Positions 56,015 to 64,000 of a stretch of 64,000 nucleotides of DNA are shown here, piece after piece. Source of the stretch: Escherichia ruysiae (lineage in GTDB: Bacteria > Pseudomonadota > Gammaproteobacteria > Enterobacterales > Enterobacteriaceae). The stretch spans positions 186,001-250,000 of the forward strand of contig NZ_JAVIWS010000001.1 in NCBI RefSeq assembly GCF_031323975.1, written 5' to 3'. Position 1 is the stretch's first letter; each line of letters starts with the position of its first letter. The notes beneath the pieces were generated by a model. The model worked only from the letters and a program-made list of their open reading frames with translations. It was not told where the DNA came from and made no database searches. A program made the translations under genes and the position numbers.

Positions 56015-57163
56015 TTAGCGTGCAACCCGAAGACCGTTTTCGACTCCTCGAGAGAACACCACTTGCCAGAGTTGAATATCACGGGCGCGGAAAGCACCAG
56101 CGCAAGCATTCAGATAATAGGTAAACATCCGTTTAAAGCGTTCACTGTAATTATCCGCAATTTCCGGCCAGGCGGCGAGGAATCGTTCATACCAGGCCAT
56201 TAGCGTGGTATCGTAATCGGCGCCAAAGTTATGCCAGTCTTCCATCACAAAGTGTGGTTCGCTGGATTGAGCGATCTGGCGCACAGAGGGCAGGCAACCG
56301 TTCGGGAAAATATATTTATTAATCCACGGATCAACATTCAGATCGGTTTTTTTCGAGCCGATAGTATGTAACAGGAAAATACCTTCCGGTTTCAGATTGC
56401 GATCTACCACCTCAAAATAGGTGTTGTAATTTTTCGGCCCGACGTGTTCGAACATTCCCACTGAAACAATGCGGTCAAATTGATCGTTCAGGTCACGGTA
56501 ATCTTGCAGCAATATGGTGACATCCAGACCTTCGCAGCGATCCTGAGCCATTTTCTGCTGTTCAGCAGAAATGGTGACACCCACCACACTTACGTCATAG
56601 TTAGACGCCATGTAGTGCGCCAGTCCGCCCCACCCGCAGCCAATATCCAGTACGCGCATCCCTGGTTTCAACTGCAATTTTTCACAGATCATTTTAAGCT
56701 TCGCTTGTTGGGCAGATTCCAGATTATCGGCATCTTTCCAGTAAGCGCAGGAATACTGCATGAAGGGATCAAGCATACGGCTGAACAGGTCATTACCCAG
56801 ATCGTAATGCTCTTTGCCGACTATCCAGGCACGTTTTTTACTCTGCAAATTGAAGAGACGAGCGCCTGCGATGCGCAGAGTGTCTTTGAAATGATGGGGG
56901 AGTTGGTTTTCGAGACCTGCGCGTAAGACTTTGCTAAAAAACATATCCAGTCGGTCACATTCCCACCAGCCATCCATATAACTTTCGCCTAACCCCAACG
57001 ATCCTTCCTGCAGAACGCGTTTAAAAAAATCGGGGTTTTTAACACGAATATCCGCCGGGGCAGAACCGTTGATGGCTATACCGGCGCGGCTAAGTAATTC
57101 GTTGGCGATTCTGTACCAGTTGTCATCCGGTACGCTGACTTCTTCTATACACGATGAACTCAT
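56015..57163 (-). CDS. cfa: Cyclopropane fatty acid synthase
   Basis: A 382-residue SAM-dependent methyltransferase that adds a methylene bridge to membrane phospholipid double bonds in stationary phase and acid stress. The N-terminal lipid-binding part is followed by the SAM motif VLDIGCGWGGLAHYM (about residue 170) and the downstream family block VGMFEHVGPKNY with conserved Glu/His near the bicarbonate site. Known RpoS control and sRNA (RydC, ArrS) regulation act in its leader. Confidence 0.97.
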   Translation of the reverse strand: MSSSCIEEVSVPDDNWYRIANELLSRAGIAINGSAPADIRVKNPDFFKRVLQEGSLGLGESYMDGWWECDRLDMFFSKVLRAGLENQLPHHFKDTLRIAGARLFNLQSKKRAWIVGKEHYDLGNDLFSRMLDPFMQYSCAYWKDADNLESAQQAKLKMICEKLQLKPGMRVLDIGCGWGGLAHYMASNYDVSVVGVTISAEQQKMAQDRCEGLDVTILLQDYRDLNDQFDRIVSVGMFEHVGPKNYNTYFEVVDRNLKPEGIFLLHTIGSKKTDLNVDPWINKYIFPNGCLPSVRQIAQSSEPHFVMEDWHNFGADYDTTLMAWYERFLAAWPEIADNYSERFKRMFTYYLNACAGAFRARDIQLWQVVFSRGVENGLRVAR

Positions 57164-57452
57164 AGTTTCTCCATCACTGGTCGGTGATCAGAACCTTAAA
57201 ACAGCGTAGACGCTTTTTGGGCTTTGTGAGAAATCTCGCAGAAAATCCGCGAGTCTATAATCCGACGTAGAACAGAGGGAAAGGAGGAACCCTTGCCGAA
57301 ATGACCATCCATAGCAATCCGGGAACGCTCCTGTCCCCGTAAAAACATAATATTTATCGTAATCTTAACAACTGGAAATTAGTATAGGCCGCTAATTTCA
57401 ATCATACAACAAAATTTTGTTAGCAGCCTAAGTATAAAGATGTCGATATAGA
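57164..57452 (-). promoter_or_regulatory. cfa promoter and leader region
   Basis: The 289 bases between cfa and punC (both minus strand) hold the cfa promoters and the long leader known to be the target of RydC and other small RNAs, plus the punC 3' end. I did not locate a clean terminator for punC. Confidence 0.5.
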
Positions 57453-58664
57453 TCAATGTGATTCGCTATGAGCGACTTCGGCATTACCATGATTCTGGCA
57501 ACCAGGTTCTTCACAACGTTGCATCATGTAACCCAGAGAAGCCAGTACCACGGTCGATAACATCACGCAGGTGGTGGTGAGCAGTGGTGTGCTAACGCTG
57601 ATGAGCCAGGAAACCACAAGGCTTGCGAGGAAGCACAGTCCCAGTTGCAGTGTGTTCTGCAATGCTGCAGCGCGGCCGGTCGCATGTGGGAAGGGGCGCA
57701 GCGCCTGGGCGACAACAATCGGGTAGATTGCGCCGTTAGCAATAGCCATCACACAGAATGGGATCAGGATTTCGACCAGCGAAACATGGCTAATGAAGCC
57801 AGCAGCCCAGGTCGCCACGACACTGACAGCAAACAGCGCCAGCAGCCACGGTAATAATTGTTTGCCTTGCCATTTTTGCAATGCTGCGCGACAGCCATAA
57901 CCACCAATCAGAAACGCGATGGTTTGTGGTACATAACTTAAACCAATGACTGCCGGGCTGTAGCCCATCTCGCTAAGGATGAACGGTGAACCGGTCAGCC
58001 AGGCAAAGAAACTGGCTGAACAGGCCGCATAAATCAGCACGTTGCCGCGATAGGTTTTTGAACGCAGCAGATCGGTAAAGGTCAGTCCATCCTGACTATC
58101 GTTACGTGCTTTAGTCGTGGGTTTAAGCCAGAAAATGGGCAGAATAAGTACTACGGTAATGGCAAACAAGGTGGCGAAAATCGCCTGCCAGGAAAAATGA
58201 ACCAGCAGCCAGCTACCTAAAAGAGGAGCAAGGGCAGGAGAGAGTCCCACCAATGGCATGATCGTGGCGAAAATACGATTCACTTTTTGTGAAGGATAGT
58301 AATCCGTCACCAACGCCTGCCAGATAACTGCGGCGGCACAGACACCAACCGCTTGCACAAACCGTAATACCAGCAGAGTGATGGCGTTATCCACCCATAA
58401 CATCCCCAGACTACCTAATGCAAAAATTGTCAGGCCGATTAATAACACCGGTTTACGACCATAACGGTCGGAGAGCGGCCCCCACAGAAGTTGGGCTGCG
58501 GCAAAACCGGCAAGGAACAGACTAAGGCTGGCACTGACAGCAGACGCAGGCGTTTGCAAATCGGCCTGAATGGCGGCGAAAGCGGGCAGATACATATCGG
58601 TTGCCAGAAAACCGAGTACGCTCAAACCCGCCAGCCAGACTAAAAATCTTTTCCCAGGTTGCAT
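57453..58664 (-). CDS. punC: Purine nucleoside transporter PunC (MFS, YdhC)
   Basis: A 403-residue MFS protein with 12 predicted segments; loop 2-3 signature [12 protein letters not shown] is at about residue 62. It belongs to the Bcr/CflA drug-resistance subfamily but is known as an adenosine/purine nucleoside transporter. It is divergent from its LysR-type regulator punR, with 112 bases between. Ends ...EVAHSESH, a histidine-containing tail. Confidence 0.93.
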   Translation of the reverse strand: MQPGKRFLVWLAGLSVLGFLATDMYLPAFAAIQADLQTPASAVSASLSLFLAGFAAAQLLWGPLSDRYGRKPVLLIGLTIFALGSLGMLWVDNAITLLVLRFVQAVGVCAAAVIWQALVTDYYPSQKVNRIFATIMPLVGLSPALAPLLGSWLLVHFSWQAIFATLFAITVVLILPIFWLKPTTKARNDSQDGLTFTDLLRSKTYRGNVLIYAACSASFFAWLTGSPFILSEMGYSPAVIGLSYVPQTIAFLIGGYGCRAALQKWQGKQLLPWLLALFAVSVVATWAAGFISHVSLVEILIPFCVMAIANGAIYPIVVAQALRPFPHATGRAAALQNTLQLGLCFLASLVVSWLISVSTPLLTTTCVMLSTVVLASLGYMMQRCEEPGCQNHGNAEVAHSESH

Positions 58665-58776
58665 GTATATTCTCTAAATTTCTCAGTTAAACACCGTCGC
58701 AAAGTGTAGGGAGTGAAATTCCTGTTGTGAAACGGTAATATTTGATGACTGGTTTCAAAAATTTTGCAGGCAAACT

Positions 58777-59709
58777 ATGTGGTCTGAGTATTCTCTCGAA
58801 GTGGTTGATGCGGTAGCGCGTAATGGCAGTTTTAGTGCTGCGGCTCAGGAGTTACATCGCGTTCCTTCAGCGGTCAGCTATACCGTGCGTCAGCTGGAAG
58901 AGTGGCTGGCGGTGCCGCTTTTTGAACGGCGTCATCGTGATGTGGAACTGACCGCTGCCGGGGCGTGGTTTCTCAAAGAAGGGCGCTCTGTTGTCAAAAA
59001 AATGCAGATCACTCGCCAGCAATGTCAGCAGATTGCGAACGGCTGGCGCGGTCAGTTAGCCATTGCGGTGGATAATATCGTCAGGCCAGAACGTACACGG
59101 CAGATGATCGTTGATTTCTATCGCCATTTTGATGACGTTGAACTTCTGGTATTTCAGGAAGTATTTAACGGTGTCTGGGATGCGCTTTCCGACGGGCGCG
59201 TGGAACTGGCGATTGGCGCGACACGAGCGATTCCGGTGGGCGGTCGTTACGCCTTCCGTGATATGGGGATGTTGAGCTGGAGTTGTGTTGTTGCCCGTCA
59301 TCATCCGCTTGCGTCAATGAATGGGCCATTCAGCGATGATACGTTGCGCAACTGGCCATCGCTGGTGCGCGAAGACACCTCGCGGACGCTACCAAAACGT
59401 ATTACCTGGCTGCTGGATAACCAAAAGCGCCTTGTTGTACCGGACTGGGAATCATCGGCAACGTGTATTTCGGCTGGGTTATGCATCGGTATGGTGCCGA
59501 CACATTTCGCCAAACCGTGGCTTAATGAGGGGAAGTGGGTAGCACTAGAACTGGAAAATCCATTCCCTGATTCAGCATGTTGTCTGACCTGGCAGCAGAA
59601 TGATATGTCGCCTGCTTTAACCTGGTTGCTTGAGTATCTCGGCGATAGTGAGACGCTGAATAAGGAGTGGCTGCGGGAGCCGGAAGAGACTCCCGCAACG
59701 GGTGATTAA
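58777..59709 (+). CDS. punR: LysR-type regulator PunR (YdhB)
   Basis: A 310-residue LysR protein: the winged helix-turn-helix [23 protein letters not shown] at about residues 18-40, followed by the substrate-binding domain. It is reported to activate punC in response to adenosine. Its gene overlaps the end of purR by four bases on opposite strands. Confidence 0.93.
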   Translation: MWSEYSLEVVDAVARNGSFSAAAQELHRVPSAVSYTVRQLEEWLAVPLFERRHRDVELTAAGAWFLKEGRSVVKKMQITRQQCQQIANGWRGQLAIAVDNIVRPERTRQMIVDFYRHFDDVELLVFQEVFNGVWDALSDGRVELAIGATRAIPVGGRYAFRDMGMLSWSCVVARHHPLASMNGPFSDDTLRNWPSLVREDTSRTLPKRITWLLDNQKRLVVPDWESSATCISAGLCIGMVPTHFAKPWLNEGKWVALELENPFPDSACCLTWQQNDMSPALTWLLEYLGDSETLNKEWLREPEETPATGD

Positions 59710-60731
59710 CGACGATAGTCGCGGAACGGGCCATCAGCCACGGAGCGACGTTCAATCAACCGTGGATGAACTTCAATTGACTGCGGTTCTTCGCGTTTGT
59801 TGACGATACGATCCAACAGCATATTGAACGCCGTTTCACCCAGCGAATCTTTTGGCTGATGGATAGTGGTCAGTGCCGGGGTAAAGTAGCGAGCGTTGCG
59901 CACGTTATCATAACCGATCAGCGAAACATCCTGCGGGACGCGCAGCCCCATTTCATCAGCGGCACAGAGTGCGCCCATTGCCATAATATCGCCGCCACAG
60001 AAGACAGCGGTAGGTCTGTGTGGTTGCGACAGGATTTGCTGCATGGCGCGATAACCTGATTCAGGCTCAAAGTCACCTTGCACAATCCAGTTTTCCGGCA
60101 CTTTGATCATGGCTTCTTCCATCGCTTTCATAAAGCCCGCCAAACGACCTGCACCGGTGTTACGCTCCAGAGGACCAGGAATAACGCCAATTTCGCGGTG
60201 ACCGCGTTCAATCAGATAGCGCCCGGCCATGTAACCGCCTTCAAAAGCGTTATCGATAACCGCATCGGTAAAGTCTGCTTTTGCTTCACCCCAGTCCATC
60301 ACCACCATCGGGATATGGCGATACTCTTCCAGCATCGCCAGCAACGGTTCCGGATACTCCGAACACATCACCAGCAGGCCATCGACGCGTTTTTGCGCCA
60401 TCATCGACAGATAAGCCCGCTGTTTCTCAAGATTGTTCCACGCATTGCCCAGAATCAGCGTGTAGCCTTTCTGGAAGCAATTTTTTTCTACCGCTTCAAT
60501 GATTTCGGCGAAATAGGCCGCTTCGCTGCTGGTCGCCAGCAAACCGATAGACTTGGTGTGGTTAACCTTCAGGCTACGCGCCACCGCGCTAGGGGAGTAG
60601 TGTAATTCTTTGATCGCTGCCCACACAGCATTGCGCGTTTCTTCAGCGACGAAACGTGTTTTGTTGATTACGTGTGACACAGTTGTAGTGGAAACGTTTG
60701 CTCGTTTCGCTACATCTTTTATTGTTGCCAT
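59706..60731 (-). CDS. purR: Purine repressor PurR
   Basis: A 341-residue LacI-family repressor. The helix-turn-helix is [21 protein letters not shown], with the hinge [19 protein letters not shown]; the ligand domain (binds hypoxanthine or guanine) follows. It represses purine synthesis genes. Two PurR-type operators are present, one upstream and one within the first codons. Confidence 0.98.
   Translation of the reverse strand: MATIKDVAKRANVSTTTVSHVINKTRFVAEETRNAVWAAIKELHYSPSAVARSLKVNHTKSIGLLATSSEAAYFAEIIEAVEKNCFQKGYTLILGNAWNNLEKQRAYLSMMAQKRVDGLLVMCSEYPEPLLAMLEEYRHIPMVVMDWGEAKADFTDAVIDNAFEGGYMAGRYLIERGHREIGVIPGPLERNTGAGRLAGFMKAMEEAMIKVPENWIVQGDFEPESGYRAMQQILSQPHRPTAVFCGGDIMAMGALCAADEMGLRVPQDVSLIGYDNVRNARYFTPALTTIHQPKDSLGETAFNMLLDRIVNKREEPQSIEVHPRLIERRSVADGPFRDYRR
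60688..60703 (-). promoter_or_regulatory. PurR operator O2 in the purR coding region
   Basis: GAGCAAACGTTTCCAC on the minus strand is centred on the AAACGTTT core of the PurR consensus ACGCAAACGTTTNCGT and lies within codons 10-15 of purR. A second autoregulatory site of this kind is known. Confidence 0.75.
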
Positions 60732-60775
60732 TCCATTTCACTCCAGACCCTAACTTCAGCTCCTGCAAAATCGCA

Positions 60776-60791
60776 AGGTAAACGTTTGCCT
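60776..60791 (-). promoter_or_regulatory. PurR operator O1 upstream of purR
   Basis: AGGCAAACGTTTACCT on the minus strand matches the PurR operator core and lies 45-60 bases before the purR start codon. Confidence 0.85.
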
Positions 60792-61028
60792 TTACACACC
60801 TTACGCACAACAAAAGTGTTGCGGTACGCCGGGAAAATGACACAGAGCGTCAGGAAGGGGTCAATGGCCAGTACGCAAATAATGTAAGCGTGGAATTTTG
60901 GCCGATCTTGATGAAAAGGGGAAGTAGTAAAAACACTTATCATTATAAATGACGGGAGATTTTTTCATCACAGTATGTAAAAATGCGTAATATCACTTTT
61001 TGTGGGGTAATAAAAAGGAGAAAACTTG

Positions 61029-61118
61029 ATGAGCACCGACCTTAAATTTTCACTGGTAACAACCATTATCGTTCTTGGTTTGATCGTGGCCGTGGGTTTG
61101 ACTGCCGCGCTACACTGA
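61029..61118 (+). CDS. ynhF: Small membrane protein YnhF
   Basis: A 29-residue protein, MSTDLKFSLVTTIIVLGL then IVAVGLTAALH, with one hydrophobic transmembrane span and a short N-terminus. I recognise it as YnhF. AAAAAGGAGAAAACTTG gives a strong ribosome-binding site. Too short for ordinary gene finding. Function unknown. Confidence 0.9.
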   Translation: MSTDLKFSLVTTIIVLGLIVAVGLTAALH

Positions 61119-61283
61119 TTTCCCCTCGAGGGAGCGCGTTCTCCCTCACATCTCCTTCCTCTTTGTTAGCAAAATGGCAAAAGTGTTTTCTCTTTTTGTT
61201 ATTTTCATTCTTTTGTGATTGATGTCATGCTTTCGCCACTTTGATGAACATCGCGTGATGACGCGAAGAGGTGGAGATTAGGC

Positions 61284-62453
61284 ATGAAAATTAACTATCC
61301 GTTGCTGGCGCTGGCAATTGGCGCATTTGGTATCGGGACAACGGAATTCTCGCCAATGGGCTTGTTGCCCGTTATTGCGCGTGGTGTGGATGTCTCGATT
61401 CCCGCTGCCGGAATGTTAATCAGCGCCTATGCGGTTGGCGTGATGGTTGGCGCGCCATTGATGACGCTTCTGCTTTCTCATCGTGCCCGCCGTAGTGCGC
61501 TGATTTTCCTGATGGCGATTTTCACGCTCGGTAACGTACTTTCTGCCATCGCACCGGACTATATGACGCTGATGCTTTCACGCATTTTAACCAGCCTGAA
61601 TCACGGGGCGTTTTTTGGTCTGGGGTCTGTCGTGGCAGCAAGCGTGGTGCCAAAACATAAACAGGCCAGCGCAGTTGCAACTATGTTTATGGGCTTAACA
61701 CTGGCGAATATCGGTGGCGTTCCGGCGGCAACCTGGCTTGGGGAAACTATTGGCTGGCGTATGTCATTTCTGGCAACGGCGGGGCTGGGTGTGATTTCAA
61801 TGGTGAGCCTGTTCTTCTCTTTACCTAAAGGTGGCGCAGGGGCGCGGCCTGACGTGAAAAAAGAGCTGGCGGTACTGTTGCGTCCACAGGTGCTGTCTGC
61901 ATTGCTGACGACGGTGCTGGGCGCTGGCGCAATGTTCACCCTCTACACCTATATTTCTCCGGTACTGCAAAGTATCACTCACGCAACGCCGGTGTTCGTC
62001 ACTGCAATGCTGGTGCTGATTGGTGTCGGATTCTCTATCGGTAACTTTCTCGGCGGCAAACTTGCAGATCGTTCAGTTAACGGCACGTTGAAAGGCTTTT
62101 TGCTGCTGCTGATGGTGATTATGCTCGCGATCCCGTTCCTGGCGCGAAATGAGTTTGGCGCGGCTATTAGCATGGTGGTGTGGGGCGCTGCAACCTTTGC
62201 GGTTGTACCACCGTTGCAGATGCGTGTAATGCGCGTTGCCAGCGAAGCGCCGGGTTTGTCTTCATCAGTAAATATTGGTGCCTTTAACCTTGGAAATGCG
62301 CTGGGTGCCGCAGCCGGTGGTGCAGTGATTTCCGGTGGTCTGGGATACAGTTTTGTGCCGGTGATGGGGGCGATTGTCGCGGGGCTGGCATTGTTGCTGG
62401 TATTTATGTCAGCCAGAAAACAACCTGAAGCAGTTTGCGTTGCCAACAGCTAA
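61284..62453 (+). CDS. ydhP: MFS transporter YdhP
   Basis: A 389-residue, 12-helix MFS protein of the AraJ/drug-H+ antiporter 1 family, with the opening MKINYPLLALAIGAFGIGTTEF and SHRARRSALI (loop 2-3). The GFLLLLMVIML and GGVPAATWLGE segments are typical. A putative arabinose-type or drug exporter; substrate not established. Confidence 0.92.
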   Translation: MKINYPLLALAIGAFGIGTTEFSPMGLLPVIARGVDVSIPAAGMLISAYAVGVMVGAPLMTLLLSHRARRSALIFLMAIFTLGNVLSAIAPDYMTLMLSRILTSLNHGAFFGLGSVVAASVVPKHKQASAVATMFMGLTLANIGGVPAATWLGETIGWRMSFLATAGLGVISMVSLFFSLPKGGAGARPDVKKELAVLLRPQVLSALLTTVLGAGAMFTLYTYISPVLQSITHATPVFVTAMLVLIGVGFSIGNFLGGKLADRSVNGTLKGFLLLLMVIMLAIPFLARNEFGAAISMVVWGAATFAVVPPLQMRVMRVASEAPGLSSSVNIGAFNLGNALGAAAGGAVISGGLGYSFVPVMGAIVAGLALLLVFMSARKQPEAVCVANS

Positions 62454-62461
62454 TAAACAAA

Positions 62462-62487
62462 AACGCAGAAGGATAACCTTCTGCGTT
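62462..62487 (+). terminator. Hairpin after ydhP
   Basis: AACGCAGAAGG and CCTTCTGCGTT form an 11-bp stem with loop ATAA, eight bases after the ydhP stop; the tail lacks a clear T-run (ACAGTTT). Confidence 0.6.
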
Positions 62488-62515
62488 ACAGTTTGCAGGC
62501 AAAGTGCGATTTATC

Positions 62516-62575
62516 TTGCCGGATGTGGTGTTAATGCCTCATCCGCGTAGGCCTGATAAGCGTAGCGCATCAGGC
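62516..62575. repeat. REP/BIME element between ydhP and sodB
   Basis: Two palindromic units: CGGATG...CATCCG, and GCCTGATAAGCGTAGCGCATCAGGC, the classic REP form. It lies in the 145-base gap between the convergent genes. Confidence 0.8.
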
Positions 62576-62598
62576 AATGCTGCATTTGCCATCAGTGA

Positions 62599-63180
62599 TT
62601 ATGCGGCGAGATTTTTTGCTACGAATTCCCAGTTTACCAGCGCCCAGAAGTGCTCCAGATAACCCGGACGTGCATTGCGATAGTCGATGTAATAAGCGTG
62701 TTCCCAGACATCAACGGTCAGCAGTGGAGTCGCATCGGTGGTCAGCGGAGTACCTGCGTTAGAAGTGGAAACGATAGCCAGTTTGCCATCGCTGTTTTTC
62801 ACCAGCCAGGTCCAGCCAGAACCAAAGTTTTTGATCGCAGCATCAGTAAACTGAGCTTTGAAATCGGCAAAGCTGCCAAAAGAAGCGGCGATAGCTTCAG
62901 CCAGTTCACCCGTCGGTTCGCCACCCGCGTTTGGCGCCAGGCAGTTCCAGTAGAAAGTGTGGTTCCAGACCTGAGCGGCGTTATTGAATACACCACCTTC
63001 AGAGCTGCGAATAATCTCTTCCAGTGATTTACCTTCAAACGCAGTACCTTTGATCAGGTTGTTCAGGTTAGTGACATAAGTCTGATGATGTTTGCCGTAG
63101 TGATACTCGATAGTTTCCGCAGAAATGTGCGGTGCCAGAGCATCTTTAGCATATGGTAGTGCAGGTAATTCAAATGACAT
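62599..63180 (-). CDS. sodB: Superoxide dismutase, iron type
   Basis: A 193-residue Fe-SOD: metal ligands are in [17 protein letters not shown] (His), [11 protein letters not shown] (His) and the C-terminal [13 protein letters not shown] (Asp and His). The TGELAEAI segment differs from K-12 as remembered. Removes superoxide in the cytoplasm. Translation is repressed by RyhB in iron shortage. Shine-Dalgarno is AAAGGAGAGTAGC. Confidence 0.98.
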   Translation of the reverse strand: MSFELPALPYAKDALAPHISAETIEYHYGKHHQTYVTNLNNLIKGTAFEGKSLEEIIRSSEGGVFNNAAQVWNHTFYWNCLAPNAGGEPTGELAEAIAASFGSFADFKAQFTDAAIKNFGSGWTWLVKNSDGKLAIVSTSNAGTPLTTDATPLLTVDVWEHAYYIDYRNARPGYLEHFWALVNWEFVAKNLAA

Positions 63181-63206
63181 TGCTACTCTCCTTTATTATT
63201 AATTGG

Positions 63207-63236
63207 CATACGTACAATAGCCTTATTGTGCGTATG
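63207..63236. promoter_or_regulatory. Large dyad in the sodB promoter region
   Basis: CATACG(T)ACAATA and TATTGT(G)CGTATG are inverted arms around an eight-base centre, 27-56 bases before the sodB start. A palindrome in this position is known in sodB; its role is unclear, possibly transcript stability or a regulator site. Confidence 0.6.
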
Positions 63237-63275
63237 GATAGGGTAGCAAATTAAAAGGTGATACAAAAGATGAAC

Positions 63276-63303
63276 TTACCCTGTTGCCGTAACAACAGGG
63301 TAA
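63276..63303 (-). terminator. Hairpin after mepH
   Basis: TTACCCTGTTG and CAACAGGGTAA form an 11-bp stem with a six-base loop, starting five bases past the mepH stop. The tail on the minus strand (GTTCATCTTTTG) is modestly T-rich. Confidence 0.6.
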
Positions 63304-63307
63304 AGTT

Positions 63308-64000
63308 TTAGCGAAGTGTTTTTGGGGTCATCACCCGACGAGCGCCAACATAGTGGCGTTGCCAGTAATCTTCACTTAACGAAGTGATTTTAATTTCCTG
63401 ACCACTGCGTGGTGACTGAATAAATTTGCCGTTGCCGACATACACGCCAACGTGATCGGCGGTTCCGCGCCCCTGAGTGCGGAAGAAGACAAGGTCGCCG
63501 TTTTTCAGTTCGCTGCGATCGATCGGCGCGGCGTCACGCAGGTGATACATTTCGTTAGCCGTGCGTGGAATACGGATCTTCACCAGATCTTTATACGCGT
63601 AATAAACCAGTCCGCTGCAATCAAAACCGGTACGCGGTGAGCTGCCGCCCCAGCGATATGGTTTGCCAATTTGCTGCATCAGCTTATTCATAGCCACTTT
63701 TGTGGCTTTCTGTACTTTTGCTTTATGCGCGTCGGCGATGGTTCCCTGTGTGGCATTCTTGACTTTCACACAACGTGACTTATAGCCTTTACGTTTGGTG
63801 CATTTTTCCGTAAAGCTGACTGACGCCGTTTTATTGACGGCTTGTTTGCTGCGAGTTTTGGCGTTTTTAGAAGCTGTAATGGAGGATTTTTTAACGGAAG
63901 AAGCAGTTTTATTTTTAGTAGTACTTTTACTGGCGGCTTTTTTCGCTGTTTTCTGGCTGGCTTTATTGGTCTTTTTGGTGGTTGCCGTGCTTTTCTTTTT
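63308..64000 (-). CDS. mepH: Murein DD-endopeptidase MepH, 3' part (start outside window)
   Basis: The frame is open to the window edge; about 230 residues are present and the N-terminal signal sequence is missing. The visible N-terminal part is a long Lys/Thr/Ser/Ala-rich linker, then an NlpC/P60 domain with catalytic Cys in GFDCSGLVYYAY and His in ADHVGVYV. MepH cleaves D-Ala-mDAP crosslinks in peptidoglycan to allow insertion of new material. It shares its fold with NlpC elsewhere in the window. Confidence 0.95.
   Translation of the reverse strand, partial: KKKSTATTKKTNKASQKTAKKAASKSTTKNKTASSVKKSSITASKNAKTRSKQAVNKTASVSFTEKCTKRKGYKSRCVKVKNATQGTIADAHKAKVQKATKVAMNKLMQQIGKPYRWGGSSPRTGFDCSGLVYYAYKDLVKIRIPRTANEMYHLRDAAPIDRSELKNGDLVFFRTQGRGTADHVGVYVGNGKFIQSPRSGQEIKITSLSEDYWQRHYVGARRVMTPKTLR

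Noticed and set aside
57255..57260. TATAAT on the plus strand between cfa and punC
   Set aside because: No plus-strand gene follows and the nearest TTG-type -35 match is at the wrong spacing; likely chance in an AT-rich region.

Overview
The window is a contiguous stretch of an enterobacterial core chromosome that reads as Escherichia. Gene order, protein lengths and most residues follow, without a break, the E. coli region pheS-pheT-ihfA ... sufABCDSE ... lpp-pykF ... purR-sodB-mepH (inverted relative to the usual K-12 numbering). From memory of K-12 proteins, several products carry scattered substitutions (BtuD, YdiM, SodB) or altered C-termini (riboflavin synthase, YdiN), so a non-K-12 strain or a close sister lineage is more likely than K-12 itself; that is recollection and not a computed comparison. 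I see no prophage, insertion sequence, integron or CRISPR array. Repeats are limited to one ERIC element, one REP/BIME and a degenerate palindromic unit.

Layout. 1-6.3 kb: the 3' part of pheS, pheT, ihfA, then the vitamin B12 ABC importer genes btuC/btuD around btuE, and the lipoprotein gene nlpC. 6.5-14 kb: ydiV (flagellar control), selO (AMPylating pseudokinase), Fur-controlled hemP, aroH (Trp-sensitive DAHP synthase), and the divergent ppsR/ppsA pair (PEP synthetase and its regulator). 14-23 kb: an acyl-CoA/electron-transfer-flavoprotein cluster (fadK, ydiT, S, R, Q, O, F) with the AraC-type regulator ydiP. 23-28 kb: aroD, ydiB and two related MFS transporters (ydiN, ydiM), suggesting quinate/shikimate uptake and metabolism; then ydiL and the small RNA RprA. 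28-33.7 kb: ydiK, the large Fe-S flavoprotein ydiJ (D-2-hydroxyglutarate dehydrogenase), menI and ydiH. 33.7-39.7 kb: the RydB region and the sufABCDSE Fe-S assembly operon behind a Fur box. 39.8-43.7 kb: ldtE, lpp, pykF and fumD, so an L,D-transpeptidase lies beside the lipoprotein that this enzyme family links to peptidoglycan. 44-49.8 kb: the ydhYVWXUT operon behind a perfect FNR box, encoding a tungsten/molybdenum aldehyde-oxidoreductase-like protein with ferredoxins and a b-type cytochrome. 49.8-64 kb: ydhS, ydhR, two tRNA-Val genes, ydhQ, mdtK, ribE, cfa, punC/punR, purR, ynhF, ydhP, sodB and the 3' part of mepH.

The least explained parts are the ydhYVWXUT operon, in particular the 9-residue tandem repeat of YdhT and the odd N-terminal signal of YdhY; the RydB leader-like structured RNA; the AATCTTG direct repeats in the ydiP/ydiQ promoter region; and YdhQ, an autotransporter-passenger-like repeat protein with no signal peptide or translocator. 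Most genes are known families and their functions are given from established knowledge; start codons were chosen by ribosome-binding site and family length.
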